From Nocardia amikacinitolerans NBRC 108937 (GTDB lineage Bacteria > Actinomycetota > Actinomycetes > Mycobacteriales > Mycobacteriaceae): a stretch of DNA of 64,000 bases. Positions 27,394-35,129 of this stretch are shown one piece after another (the stretch's first letter is position 1; the number at the start of each line of letters is the position of its first letter). The position numbers and the translations under genes are program-made. Below the pieces are notes generated by a model. That model did no database searches and had not been told where the DNA came from. It was given only the letters and a program-made list of their open reading frames with translations. Location: contig NZ_BDAU01000013.1 in assembly GCF_001612615.1 (NCBI RefSeq), positions 1 to 64,000 of the forward strand, written 5' to 3'.

Positions 27394-27978
27394 ATGAGGG
27401 CCAGACTGAGCGCGGCCGAGCGTCGCGAGATGATTCTCGAGGCCGCTGGGCGAGCGTTCTCGCGCGGCGGCTACGCGGGCACGAGCACCGACGTCGTCGC
27501 GTTGGAGGCCGGAGTCTCGCAGCCGTACGTGGTGCGGATGTTCGGCACCAAGGCCGACCTCTTCCAGGAGGTCTTCGACCGGGCGGTGCGGTCCCTGCTC
27601 GCCGCGTTCGCCGCCGAACTGGATGATCCGGAGGTCGCCGCGTCGCCCGAGGTGTGGAAACGCCTCGGCGGGGTCTACAACAGCCTGGTCGAGGACCGGG
27701 ACGTGCTGGTGGTCTTGTTGCAGGGCTTCAGCGCGGCCGCCGGTCATCCGCAGATCGCCGCCGCCGCACGGCGTTTCGTCTCCGCGCTGTACACCCTGCT
27801 CGTCGAACGCACCGGCTGCGACCCCGAGCGCGCACGGGAATTCATCGCCAACGGCATGCTGCTCAACGCGCTGCTGGCGATGAACGCCACCGAACACGCC
27901 GACGACCCCGCACTGGCCGCGCTCGCGGAATGCGCGCTCGGCCAGGACTGCGGGTTCGACGCTCCGGAATCGGAGTGA
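27394..27978 (+). CDS. TetR/AcrR family transcriptional regulator
   Basis: A 194-residue repressor. Residues ~8-55 are the TetR HTH (ERREMILEAAGRAFSRGGYAGTSTDVVALEAGVSQPYVVRMFGTKADLF); the rest is a helical ligand domain ending near ERAREFIANGMLLNALLAMN. The gene is divergent from the kinase 2-exporter-HAD-kinase 1 operon and converges on avrD with 35 bases between, so it most likely senses the exported compound and controls this cluster. Probably leaderless because no ribosome site precedes ATG 27394. Confidence 0.9.
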   Translation: MRARLSAAERREMILEAAGRAFSRGGYAGTSTDVVALEAGVSQPYVVRMFGTKADLFQEVFDRAVRSLLAAFAAELDDPEVAASPEVWKRLGGVYNSLVEDRDVLVVLLQGFSAAAGHPQIAAAARRFVSALYTLLVERTGCDPERAREFIANGMLLNALLAMNATEHADDPALAALAECALGQDCGFDAPESE

Positions 27979-28013
27979 CGTGACGCCGGACTGAATTCCG
28001 TTGTCCGACATCC

Positions 28014-29006
28014 TCAGTCGGGCAACTGGTGGGCGAGCAGGCAGAACCCGGTGACGCCCTGGAACTCCTTGATCAGTAGATCGGCGCTGCGCCAGCGCTG
28101 GCCGCCGCGGTCGATGGTCGAGGTGCGCCGGATCTCCACCGTGCCGTCGAACGGCTCGGCCGAGGGACGACGCGGGCCCTCGGTGACGAACTCGAGCTTG
28201 CGCATCCACAGGGTGTTGCTGTTGCGCCGGTCCAGTCCGTCCATCTGGTACAGCAGGATCTGGGAGAGCTGCGCCGCGCCGACGATGGCATCGATCGGCG
28301 AAACCGAATCCCAGTACGCCGATTCCGCGCCGACGTAGCCGCCCTCGACCCCGGGGTTGACCCGCTGCCTGCTGTTGATGCGGGTGGCGGTCTCGTCGAC
28401 GGTCAGGTCGGCGGCGGTCAGGGTGTGGTCCTTGACGCCGTTGAGGTAGTAGTGCGGCGCCGGACCGTAGATGTCGCTGAGCTGGGCGATGTGGTCGGTG
28501 CCAGGCACGTCCAGCGCGCCCGAACCGACCGGGTGCACCATGGTCAGCGTGCCGGTCAGGTTGCCGACGCGGAACTTGAACGCGGTCTCGATCTCGTCGG
28601 CGTCTTCCGCGGCGGTGGTGGTGGTGATCTCGGCCTCGACCGGGATGTTGTCGAGGTCCTCGTGCGGGGCGGCGCCGGCCCGCACGGCCGCCTGGCGCAC
28701 CCACATGCGGGACGATTCGGCAGGGCCGAGGTCTCGGGAGTGGGTGATGGCGGCGTCGCACAGCGAGGCGGCGAGCATGATCGTGTCGACGCTGCTGACG
28801 TGCGGCACCAGCTCGCGGTGCTTCTTGGTCGACCAAGCGGCCGGGTAGCTCAGCCGCGCTACACCGGAATGCTTGGCGCCGAGCTGGGTGGAGCGACGGA
28901 TCTGCAGGTTGGCCAGCTCGGGGCTGACTTTTTTGTAACCCTCACCGAAGTATCGATCGGACCGGGGTCCGAGGGGCTCGTCGTAGCTGGAAAAAGAAAC
29001 GGTCAT
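28014..29006 (-). CDS. AvrD family protein (syringolide-type biosynthesis)
   Basis: A 330-residue member of the AvrD family. In Pseudomonas syringae AvrD makes syringolides, C-glycosyl lipids built from a beta-ketoacyl chain and a xylulose-type sugar. Supporting motifs are LGPRSDRYFGEGYKKV at the N-terminus and YPAAWSTKKHRELVPHVSSVDTIMLA, which match my memory of AvrD (FG-GYR-V and W-STK...PH-S--D), and the internal SDIYGPAPHYYLNGVKD. It lies 39 bases downstream of a KAS III gene on the same strand, which would supply the beta-ketoacyl substrate. The family assignment is by motif recall, not a search. Confidence 0.8.
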   Translation of the reverse strand: MTVSFSSYDEPLGPRSDRYFGEGYKKVSPELANLQIRRSTQLGAKHSGVARLSYPAAWSTKKHRELVPHVSSVDTIMLAASLCDAAITHSRDLGPAESSRMWVRQAAVRAGAAPHEDLDNIPVEAEITTTTAAEDADEIETAFKFRVGNLTGTLTMVHPVGSGALDVPGTDHIAQLSDIYGPAPHYYLNGVKDHTLTAADLTVDETATRINSRQRVNPGVEGGYVGAESAYWDSVSPIDAIVGAAQLSQILLYQMDGLDRRNSNTLWMRKLEFVTEGPRRPSAEPFDGTVEIRRTSTIDRGGQRWRSADLLIKEFQGVTGFCLLAHQLPD

Positions 29007-29045
29007 GGCAGAGCAACTTTCGAAGAGCGATCGAGAAATTCGGTT

Positions 29046-30041
29046 TCAGGCAACCTGGGGCAGGTCGAAAACCTGTCCCGCATACGAAAGACCGGCGCCG
29101 AAAGAAACTTGCAGAGCAAGTTGTCCCGGCTTTGCCCGGCCCGAAGACACCAGGTCATCGATCGCCAGCGGAAGGGCGGCGGCGGAAGTGTTTCCGGTCC
29201 GTCGGACGTCGTCTGCGATCACTACCGATTCGTCCAGCCAGCCGAGTTTGCGAGCAACCCCGTCGATGATTCGCAAATTCGCCTGATGCGGGATGAATAC
29301 CTCTACGTCGGCGAGGGTGATACCGCCGGCCTGTGCTATTTCGGAAACGATCCTGGGCACCTCGCCGGTCGCCCAGCGAAATACTTCGGTGCCCTCCATG
29401 TGCAAAGTCGGAGGGGCCGTCGTGGTCGGCGCGCTGCGCAATTCCTCCCAGGTGGGTTCCTGGCGGATCAGGTTGGCTCGCGTGCCGTCGCTCCCCCATA
29501 CGGTGCGCCTGATGTGGCCGGATTCCGTGCGGCCGACGAGCGCGGCGCCCGCGCCGTCGCCGAAGATCGGTCCCACCGAACGGTCATCGCGGTCGATGAC
29601 GTTGTTGAACTTCTCCGACCCGATGACGAGAATGTTGTCGGCCTGGCCGACGTTGATGAGCGCGGCCGCTTGTCCGATGCCGTGCGCGTAGCCGGAGCAG
29701 CCCGCGGAAATATCGAAAGCCGCCGGTCCGCCGCAGCCGAGTTCGGCGGCGACGATGGCGGCGGCGGCCGGAGTGTTGTTGAGATGTGTCGAGGTCGCGA
29801 GCATGACGACATCGATCTGTCGAGCGGACATCTTGGCGGCATCGAGCGCTTTCTGCGCGGCCGATGCGGCCATCGAAATTACTGTTTCGTGATTTCCGGC
29901 GAATCTACGTTCGGTAATTCCGGTCCGCGTGGATATCCACTCTTCATCGACACCCAATTCGGGGGCCAGATCGGAATTGGAAACGATTCGATCGGGCCGG
30001 TATGATCCGATCATCAAAACTCCGGCTGGTAAAGCCGTCAT
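29046..30041 (-). CDS. Ketoacyl-ACP synthase III (FabH-like)
   Basis: A 331-residue KAS III. The catalytic triad is visible: Cys115 in DISAGCSGYAHG, His252 in FIPHQANLRI and Asn284 in RTGNTSAAAL. EEWISTRTGITERRFA and GDGAGAALVGR are further FabH signatures. Placement as the first gene of an operon with avrD, not with fatty acid synthesis genes, suggests it condenses an acyl-CoA with malonyl-ACP to give a dedicated beta-ketoacyl thioester for AvrD. ATG 30041 has GGGTGGGAAG upstream. The first ~100 bp of the gene and its upstream region are visibly richer in A/T than the neighbourhood. Confidence 0.9.
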   Translation of the reverse strand: MTALPAGVLMIGSYRPDRIVSNSDLAPELGVDEEWISTRTGITERRFAGNHETVISMAASAAQKALDAAKMSARQIDVVMLATSTHLNNTPAAAAIVAAELGCGGPAAFDISAGCSGYAHGIGQAAALINVGQADNILVIGSEKFNNVIDRDDRSVGPIFGDGAGAALVGRTESGHIRRTVWGSDGTRANLIRQEPTWEELRSAPTTTAPPTLHMEGTEVFRWATGEVPRIVSEIAQAGGITLADVEVFIPHQANLRIIDGVARKLGWLDESVVIADDVRRTGNTSAAALPLAIDDLVSSGRAKPGQLALQVSFGAGLSYAGQVFDLPQVA

Positions 30042-30150
30042 ACTTCCCACCCCCGAGAGGTGAATCAACAATTCTGTATGAATCAATGTATCACCCGGCC
30101 TGAATTTCGGAGTGAGATCACATTGCTATAACACCTGTATAACAGCATGT

Positions 30151-30166
30151 TGTGACGAAGGTCACG
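30151..30166. promoter_or_regulatory. CRP/GlxR-like site TGTGACGAAGGTCACG
   Basis: It fits TGTGA-N6-TCAC, the half-site spacing of CRP-type regulators (Rv3676 family in actinobacteria), about 110 bp upstream of the KAS III start. Confidence 0.5.
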
Positions 30167-30197
30167 TTTTTTCATAGACTGTTGACATCGCTCGATT

Positions 30198-30255
30198 ACC
30201 GGTCGGTCACAAGGCGGCCCGCAATCGATCGCCGATTATTAACTACCGATCGGTA
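30198..30255. promoter_or_regulatory. Two ACCGNNCGGT palindromes upstream of KAS III-avrD
   Basis: ACCGGTCGGT at 30198-30207 and TACCGATCGGTA (perfect 12-bp palindrome) at 30244-30255, 46 bp apart. ACCGNNCGGT cores resemble the response elements of TetR-type gamma-butyrolactone receptors. Neither matches the palindromes beside the TetR gene in this window. Confidence 0.45.
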
Positions 30256-30392
30256 ATCGAGTGATGCGCACCTGGGGAAATCGGCGCGGTTGTTTGCATC
30301 GGCCGAGTTCGGGCCGGTCGCGCCGATTCGCTCGATCGATAGCTGTGGATTGTCCAATGTCCGGGCTCCGGACCGGCGACCGGCGGATACGA

Positions 30393-30439
30393 CGACGGCG
30401 GGGGTTCGGGTGCGTCACGCACCCGAACCCCCGCCGTCG
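30393..30439 (-). terminator. Very stable hairpin downstream of rpsR2
   Basis: 23-bp perfectly complementary arms (30393-30415 with 30417-30439). It is 17 nt past the rpsR stop in the direction of transcription and probably ends the leftward ribosomal-protein operon. Confidence 0.8.
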
Positions 30440-30456
30440 AGATCGAGAAGTTCGCG

Positions 30457-30711
30457 CTACCGGCTGGTGAACGGCAGCAGGGCCATCTCGCGGGCGTTCT
30501 TCACCGCGACGGCGACCTGACGCTGCTGCTGCGGGGTGAGCCCGGTGACGCGCCTGCTGCGAATCTTGCCGCGGTCGGAGATGAACGTGCGCAGCAAGTT
30601 CACGTCCTTGTAGTCCACCGTCTCGATCCCCGCGGCGATCAGCGGGTTCTTCTTGGGGCGGCGGGCCTGTTCCGCGCGGACCTTCTTCGACGGTGCTCGC
30701 TTGACTGCCAT
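30457..30711 (-). CDS. rpsR: 30S ribosomal protein S18, zinc-free paralogue
   Basis: 84 residues; [29 protein letters not shown] followed by [26 protein letters not shown] is canonical S18. It has no Cys, so it is the C-minus type that replaces the zinc-binding S18 when zinc is scarce. Last gene of the rpmB-rpmG-rpsN-rpsR operon. Confidence 0.96.
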   Translation of the reverse strand: MAVKRAPSKKVRAEQARRPKKNPLIAAGIETVDYKDVNLLRTFISDRGKIRSRRVTGLTPQQQRQVAVAVKNAREMALLPFTSR

Positions 30712-30743
30712 ATCAGGGATTCCTTCTACGGGATCGGTGGTTC

Positions 30744-31049
30744 TTACCAGCTCGATTTGTGCACACCGGGCAGCTCTCCCCGGTGGGCCATCTCGCGCAC
30801 ACGCACACGGGAGAGACCGAACTTCCGGAGGTGACCCCGCGGACGTCCGTCCGCGGCGTCCCGGTTGCGCAATCGTACCGGACTGGCATCCCGCGGCAGG
30901 CGCTGCAGGGCGGCCTGCGCGGCGGCCCGGTCGGCGTCCGAGGTGGCCGGCTTGCGGATGATTTCCTTCAGCTCGGCGCGGCGAGCCGCGTAGCGGGCGA
31001 CGACGGCCTTGCGCTGCTCGTTGCGCGCGATCTTCGACTTCTTCGCCAC
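30744..31049 (-). CDS. rpsN: 30S ribosomal protein S14, zinc-free long form
   Basis: 101 residues starting with [19 protein letters not shown] and ending [39 protein letters not shown]. Long S14 proteins lacking CxxC pairs are the alternative paralogues expressed under zinc limitation. GTG start at 31049 lies one base after the rpmG stop. Confidence 0.96.
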   Translation of the reverse strand: MAKKSKIARNEQRKAVVARYAARRAELKEIIRKPATSDADRAAAQAALQRLPRDASPVRLRNRDAADGRPRGHLRKFGLSRVRVREMAHRGELPGVHKSSW

Positions 31050-31050
31050 G

Positions 31051-31221
31051 TCAGCGCTCCTCGCGGAAGTCGACGTGCTTGCGCACCACCGGGTCGTACT
31101 TCTTCAGCACCATGCGGTCCGGGTCGTTGCGCCGATTCTTGCGGGTGACGTAGGTGTAGCCGGTGCCCGCCGTCGACTTCAGCTTGACGATCGGGCGAAT
31201 GTCGGTGGACTTCGATGCCAT
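31051..31221 (-). CDS. rpmG: 50S ribosomal protein L33, zinc-free paralogue
   Basis: A 56-residue protein read directly from the minus strand: [20 protein letters not shown], then [20 protein letters not shown], ending [11 protein letters not shown]. It has none of the four Cys of zinc-binding L33. It is sandwiched between rpmB and rpsN with very short gaps. Confidence 0.95.
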   Translation of the reverse strand: MASKSTDIRPIVKLKSTAGTGYTYVTRKNRRNDPDRMVLKKYDPVVRKHVDFREER

Positions 31222-31229
31222 GGGAGCTC

Positions 31230-31466
31230 CTAGATCTTCTCGCCGCGGGCGCGGAGGCGAGCGACGACCGCCTCGATTCCGTCACGATCGATGGTCTTGA
31301 TGCCCTTGGTCGAGACGTTCAGCGTGATGCGGCGGTCCTCGCCGGGCAGGTAGTAGGTCTTGCGCTGGATGTTGGGGTTCCAGCGGCGGCTGGTCCGCTT
31401 GTGCGAGTGCGACACGGACTTGCCGAATCCCGGCTTGCGGCCGGTGACCTGGCAGTGGGCCGACAT
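31230..31466 (-). CDS. rpmB: 50S ribosomal protein L28, zinc-free paralogue
   Basis: 78 residues: [20 protein letters not shown] then [12 protein letters not shown] and [20 protein letters not shown]. Only one Cys of the usual two CxxC pairs is left. It is the first gene of the leftward operon; ATG 31466 is 20-odd bases from a Zur-type box. Confidence 0.95.
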   Translation of the reverse strand: MSAHCQVTGRKPGFGKSVSHSHKRTSRRWNPNIQRKTYYLPGEDRRITLNVSTKGIKTIDRDGIEAVVARLRARGEKI

Positions 31467-31484
31467 GTGGACTCCTAAAGTAGA

Positions 31485-31500
31485 TGACAATCATTTTCGA
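31485..31500. promoter_or_regulatory. Zur-type box in front of rpmB
   Basis: TGACAATCATTTTCGA, an imperfect palindrome of the TGANAATNATTNTCA type used by actinobacterial Zur, 19 bp upstream of the rpmB start codon. It fits repression of zinc-free ribosomal proteins when zinc is plentiful. Confidence 0.65.
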
Positions 31501-31540
31501 CAACGGCTGTTCGGCACTGTACCGTTGCTCCACAGCAAAC

Positions 31541-31554
31541 GAAAATCGTTATCG
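31541..31554. promoter_or_regulatory. Zur-type box in front of the CobW/Mrf-like gene
   Basis: GAAAATCGTTATCG, a second imperfect palindrome with the same GAxAA..TTxTC arms, just before the rightward operon. Together with the 31485 box it would control both directions of the divergon. Confidence 0.6.
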
Positions 31555-31566
31555 AAAGGGGTTCCG

Positions 31567-32895
31567 GTGGTTGTGCCTGATCCCGCCCTGCTCCCGCCCG
31601 AGCCCGATCGACGGACGCCGGTCGTGCTTGTCGCCGGTCTGCCCGGACGCGCGGCGGCGGGCGTCGACCGTGTCGCCGACGCGCTGCTCGGTGGCGACGG
31701 TGTCGTCGTCGTGCGCCACGAGCTGAGCGAACTGCGCGAGGGCGTCGTGCGCCGCACGGTGCGCACCGCGACGGACACCAGGACCACCGTGCTCGAGCTG
31801 GCGCACGGCTGCGTCTCCTGCACGTTGCGCGCCGACCTGCTACCGCTGCTGTGCACGTTGGTCGCGCGAGAATCGGTGCGGCGCATCGTCCTCGCGCTCG
31901 ATCCGGCCTTCGAGGCCGAGGCGGTGTGCCAGGCCATCGCTGATGTCGTGGTGACCGGCGTCGTCGGCCGGGTGGACGGCCCCGCCGCGCGCGACGTGCG
32001 CGTCGAGGCGGTGCTCACCTGCCTGGACAGCCAGGAGTGGCTGAGCGACGCCACCGGCGACGAAACCCTCGCCGAGCGCGGGCTCGCCGCCGCGGACGAC
32101 GACCGGACCATCGCGCAGGTCGCCGTCGGCCAGGTCGATTTCGCCGACGCGGTGCTGGCCATCGGCCCCGCGCTCGACGCCATGGAGCAAGCCAGGCTCG
32201 GCGCGGTACTGACCCGTCTGGTGCCGGAGGCGCCCGTCGCCTGGATCGACGACCTCGACGCCGTGGCCGCCGCCGACATCGAAGCCCTGCTGGCGCGGAT
32301 TCCGGCGGGATCGCGGCGCGGCCGGATCTTCGACGCGCACGCGCCGCTGTTGCGCGGGCAGCCGCCGCTGGTCGCCGAATACGGCGTCGGCCTGATCGAA
32401 TTCGCCGCGAGCAGGCCATTCCACCCCGGCAGGCTGCACGACGCGCTGGACGTGCTTCTGGACGGCGTGGTCACCGCGCGCGGCAGGCTCTGGCTTGCCA
32501 CCCAGCCCGACGAGGTGGTGTGGCTGGAGTCCGCGGGCGGCGGACTGCGCGTCGGCGGCGCGGGGCGCTGGCTCGCCGCGATGAGCGAAGACGAACTGGC
32601 ACAGGCGGATCCGAGTCGGCGGGCGCTCGCCGCGCTGCGCTGGGACGACCGCTTCGGCGATCGGGACGTCTCGCTGGTGATCCTCGCGCACGACGCCGAT
32701 CCGGCCGAGATCCGCCGTGCCCTGCACTGGGCGCTGGTCGAGGACGACGAACTGCGACTCGTCGAGCGCGCGCCCGAACGGGTCGCGCTGTGGGACGACC
32801 CGTTCGGCGAATGGCACGCCGACCCGTGCGACGACGCGGGCGAACTGGTCGACGAGGTCGCGGAGCCGAAAAGTTCGAGAGGAGAAGGAAAGTGA
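31567..32895 (+). CDS. CobW/COG0523-like protein, probable Mrf (hibernation-factor recruiter) homologue
   Basis: A 442-residue member of the COG0523 GTPase superfamily with degraded signatures. The P-loop position reads [17 protein letters not shown] instead of GxxGxGKT, and the CxCC metal motif is GCVSCTL, keeping only CxxC. The C-terminal CobW domain ([27 protein letters not shown]...[19 protein letters not shown]) is intact. In mycobacteria the Zur-controlled homologue next to alternative ribosomal proteins is Mrf, which recruits the hibernation factor MPY; position and motifs suit that. GTG 31567 follows AAAGGGG. The stop overlaps rpmE as GTGA. Confidence 0.8.
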   Translation: MVVPDPALLPPEPDRRTPVVLVAGLPGRAAAGVDRVADALLGGDGVVVVRHELSELREGVVRRTVRTATDTRTTVLELAHGCVSCTLRADLLPLLCTLVARESVRRIVLALDPAFEAEAVCQAIADVVVTGVVGRVDGPAARDVRVEAVLTCLDSQEWLSDATGDETLAERGLAAADDDRTIAQVAVGQVDFADAVLAIGPALDAMEQARLGAVLTRLVPEAPVAWIDDLDAVAAADIEALLARIPAGSRRGRIFDAHAPLLRGQPPLVAEYGVGLIEFAASRPFHPGRLHDALDVLLDGVVTARGRLWLATQPDEVVWLESAGGGLRVGGAGRWLAAMSEDELAQADPSRRALAALRWDDRFGDRDVSLVILAHDADPAEIRRALHWALVEDDELRLVERAPERVALWDDPFGEWHADPCDDAGELVDEVAEPKSSRGEGK

Positions 32896-33158
32896 AGACA
32901 GGTATCCACCCGGACTACCACCCGGTGGTGTTCGAGGACTCGAGCACCGGCAAGCGGTTCCTGACCAGGTCCACCGCCACCAGCGCGCGGACCATCGAGT
33001 GGGAGGACGGCAGTACTTACCCGCTGCTGGTGGTCGACGTGACCGCCGACTCGCACCCGTTCTGGACCGGTGCGCACCGCGTGCTGGACACCCAGGGCCG
33101 GGTCGAGAAGTTCGAGCGCAAGTACGGCAGGCGCGTGCGCGCCGGAGCGGAGGCCTGA
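32892..33158 (+). CDS. rpmE: 50S ribosomal protein L31, zinc-free type B
   Basis: 88 residues: [20 protein letters not shown] and [18 protein letters not shown], then [20 protein letters not shown]. The type B spacing and lack of Cys mark the zinc-independent form. GTG start overlaps the upstream gene by four bases; rpmF starts one base after its stop. Confidence 0.96.
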   Translation: MKTGIHPDYHPVVFEDSSTGKRFLTRSTATSARTIEWEDGSTYPLLVVDVTADSHPFWTGAHRVLDTQGRVEKFERKYGRRVRAGAEA

Positions 33159-33159
33159 G

Positions 33160-33333
33160 ATGGCGGTGCCCAAGCGGAGGATGTCGCGGTCCAACACCCG
33201 CAGCCGTCGCGCCCAGTGGAAGGCGACCCCGCCCGCGCTGGTGCCGGTGACCGTCGGGGGAGTGGTGCACCAGGTGCCACGCCGCCTGGTGCAGGCCGTG
33301 CGCCGAGGACTGATCGACCTGGATCGCCTCTGA
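33160..33333 (+). CDS. rpmF: 50S ribosomal protein L32, zinc-free paralogue
   Basis: 57 residues: [20 protein letters not shown] then [19 protein letters not shown]. The C-terminal CxxC...C zinc ribbon of ordinary L32 is missing. Last gene of the rightward Zur-type operon, followed by a 19-bp stem terminator. Confidence 0.95.
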   Translation: MAVPKRRMSRSNTRSRRAQWKATPPALVPVTVGGVVHQVPRRLVQAVRRGLIDLDRL

Positions 33334-33348
33334 CGGCCGAAGGCGAGA

Positions 33349-33392
33349 AACGCATCGGGCCCGGCGGTGTGCTCCGCCGGGCCCGATGCGTT
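33349..33392. terminator. Terminator between rpmF and a convergent small gene
   Basis: A perfect 19-bp stem (33349-33367 with 33374-33392) around a 6-nt loop, 15 nt after the rpmF stop and 18 nt from the stop of the opposite-strand gene; probably serves both. Confidence 0.85.
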
Positions 33393-33409
33393 GTCCTGCC
33401 GCGTGGAAC

Positions 33410-33631
33410 TCAGCCTTGCTTGTCGGCCAGATCGGCGAGCGCCGCGGCCAGGCGGAAGTACTTGTTGTTGCCCAGGTCGGCGATGGTCTTGATCTTTAGC
33501 GCTTCCAGCGCCTTGTCGTGCTCCGCGGTCAGGCCCGCGAGCGCCGACGGCGGCGCGGCCAGGATCTCCGCGAGCGACTTGTTCTCGTACGCCTTGTCGA
33601 GCGTCTTGTCGAGGACCACGTTGACGGCCAT
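33410..33631 (-). CDS. Small conserved hypothetical protein
   Basis: 73 residues, AVNVVLDKTLDKAYENKSLAEILAAPPSALAGLTAEHDKALEAL then KIKTIADLGNNKYFRLAAALADLADKQG. The second half has the spacing of a helix-hairpin-helix-like pair (LTAEHDKALEALKIKTIADLG), as in small actinobacterial proteins often found in several copies. ATG 33631 has a good AAGGAG site. Monocistronic; the role is unknown. Confidence 0.7.
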   Translation of the reverse strand: MAVNVVLDKTLDKAYENKSLAEILAAPPSALAGLTAEHDKALEALKIKTIADLGNNKYFRLAAALADLADKQG

Positions 33632-34068
33632 GCGAACTCCTTCGGGACGATCGTGATCTGCCGCGATCGGACGAACGCCCGAACGCGTCGTACCTCGCGA
33701 CCATAACCCGCCCCATGGCCGCCCGTATGCCGAACGCGCCGGGCGATTCGGTGCCCGGGGATGGGGCGGCGGACCGGACGGTTCGTTGTGATCGTGGTGC
33801 TGTGGCAATCGACTGGCTACCGATGTGGTCTGCATCACATGCGGCTATTCCTGAATTATGGCGTGCGACAAGGTAACTGAGCGATGAAATGCATACCCAA
33901 AGTTTGTTTTTAGGGGTCTTAAAAGTCTCCGCGCAGTGATGATTTCGTGCTCACAGGCCGGTACCCTCATCCGAGAGGGCGGGTTCTTCCGGTTCTCGGA
34001 AGAACCCGCTCATCGCCAAGCTTCGGCATTCTCCCGTAAACCGCTCTCGCGAACGATGTTTCGCGCGC
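33632..34068. other. Gene-free region with a CRP-like site and a hairpin
   Basis: About 435 bp. TGTGGTCTGCATCACA at 33824-33839 fits a CRP-type site with one mismatch. A stem of 12-13 bp (33979-33990 with 33998-34009) lies 60 nt past the DUF1906 stop and is probably its terminator. Otherwise nothing gene-like. Confidence 0.55.
33979..34009 (-). terminator. Hairpin downstream of the DUF1906 gene
   Basis: Arms GCGGGTTCTTCC and GGAAGAACCCGC around a 7-nt loop, in the gap after a leftward gene. Confidence 0.65.
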
Positions 34069-35088
34069 CTACGGCTTACCGTTTCGCGATTCGGACTCCG
34101 CCTCCGAATGTCCCGGCAATCCGGGCAAATCCGGCAGCAGGGATTCCAGTCGCGCGAGCTGAGCGCCGATCAACTCCGCGGGCCCCTCGATCAAGGAGAG
34201 CGGCCACGGCCAGCGGTGCCCCTCCAGCTCCCGTACCTGCTCGATCAGGTCGGCGGTGGTGGCCTCCAGTTCGCTGATCTCCGTGCGCAGTTCGCCGATC
34301 TGGGCGCGCAGTGCCGCGGTGTCGCCCTCCAGCGCGTCGATGCGTCGCAGTGCTGCGGCCAACCCGTCCACCAGCGTGAGGTGCCGTCCGTCGGCGTCCG
34401 TGCCCAGCTGCGGCCAACCCGCGAGACCGGGGCCGCGCAACTGGGTCTGTATGTCGCGCAGCACCGCGTCCTGCTCCGGCGTCATGTCCGGTTCCTCCTG
34501 TCCGAAATCCCACTGGCCGAAATCCGCGGTCTCGGCCACGTTCACGTCGCAGAGCACGCCGTTGACCCGGATCTGGCGCAGCGTCTGATGAATGTTGCGG
34601 CGGGTCTCCACATTCCCGCCCGACCACGCGTCGGTCTGCCACGCCCAAGCCGCGCTGCCCGCGTCCAGCGCCCGGCTCACCGACCAATACCCGCCGTAGA
34701 TACCGACATTCGCGGCGCCGAGCACGGTGGCCGCGCCGTCCAGGTACGCGTTGATCGGCACCTGGTCCTGCGGGGTGGCGTCGAAATCCGCCGAGAAGTA
34801 GATGGGCCGGTCGGGACGGCCGCCGCAGCGCAGTACCTGCGCGAGGCCGGCGCGCGCGTCGACGATGCCCGCGTTGTAGCCGTCCAGCATGCGGGCGGCG
34901 GTGGTCTCCCAGTTGGAGACGATCGAAATGCCATGCGCCCGTAGGTCGTCGGCCTCGGCCGGAGTGAGCAGCTTGCCGGGCAGACTCGGACCGCCCGGCG
35001 TCAGATACCGCACAACGAAATCGAAACCCGCCGCGCGAATCGCGGCGCCGCCCGGACGTCCACCGGCGTAGTCCAGGCCGAACCGCAT
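34069..35088 (-). CDS. DUF1906 (glycoside-hydrolase-like) protein with coiled-coil tail
   Basis: A ~339-residue protein. Residues ~1-185 are a DUF1906/Rv2525c-like TIM barrel (RFGLDYAGGRPGGAAIRAAG, FVVRYLTPGG, SIVSNWETTA, PIYFSADFDATP, VGIYGGYWSV, WAWQTDAW), a fold related to lysozyme-type glycoside hydrolases; CDVNVAETADFGQWDFG follows. Residues ~240-290 form a coiled coil of Leu heptads (IDALEGDTAALRAQIGELRTEISELEAT). No signal peptide is seen. Phage lysins have similar domains but no phage genes are near. The start is ATG 35088, or GTG 35097; neither has a well-spaced ribosome site. Confidence 0.82.
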   Translation of the reverse strand: MRFGLDYAGGRPGGAAIRAAGFDFVVRYLTPGGPSLPGKLLTPAEADDLRAHGISIVSNWETTAARMLDGYNAGIVDARAGLAQVLRCGGRPDRPIYFSADFDATPQDQVPINAYLDGAATVLGAANVGIYGGYWSVSRALDAGSAAWAWQTDAWSGGNVETRRNIHQTLRQIRVNGVLCDVNVAETADFGQWDFGQEEPDMTPEQDAVLRDIQTQLRGPGLAGWPQLGTDADGRHLTLVDGLAAALRRIDALEGDTAALRAQIGELRTEISELEATTADLIEQVRELEGHRWPWPLSLIEGPAELIGAQLARLESLLPDLPGLPGHSEAESESRNGKP

Positions 35089-35129
35089 GTCTCCCACTGT
35101 AAGACGTAGACGGTGCGGTTCGCCGGGGT

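Larger units (their letters stand above)
30042..30392. other. Regulatory region upstream of the KAS III-avrD operon
   Basis: About 350 bp without a gene, noticeably A/T-rich. It holds a CRP-like site and two ACCGNNCGGT palindromes (listed separately). On the minus strand TATAGC/GTTATA words near 30125-30140 could be -10 elements. No other structure stands out. Confidence 0.5.

Noticed and set aside
34069..35088. DUF1906 protein as a prophage lysin
   Set aside because: No phage structural, holin or integrase genes are near; similar chromosomal proteins (Rv2525c) exist.
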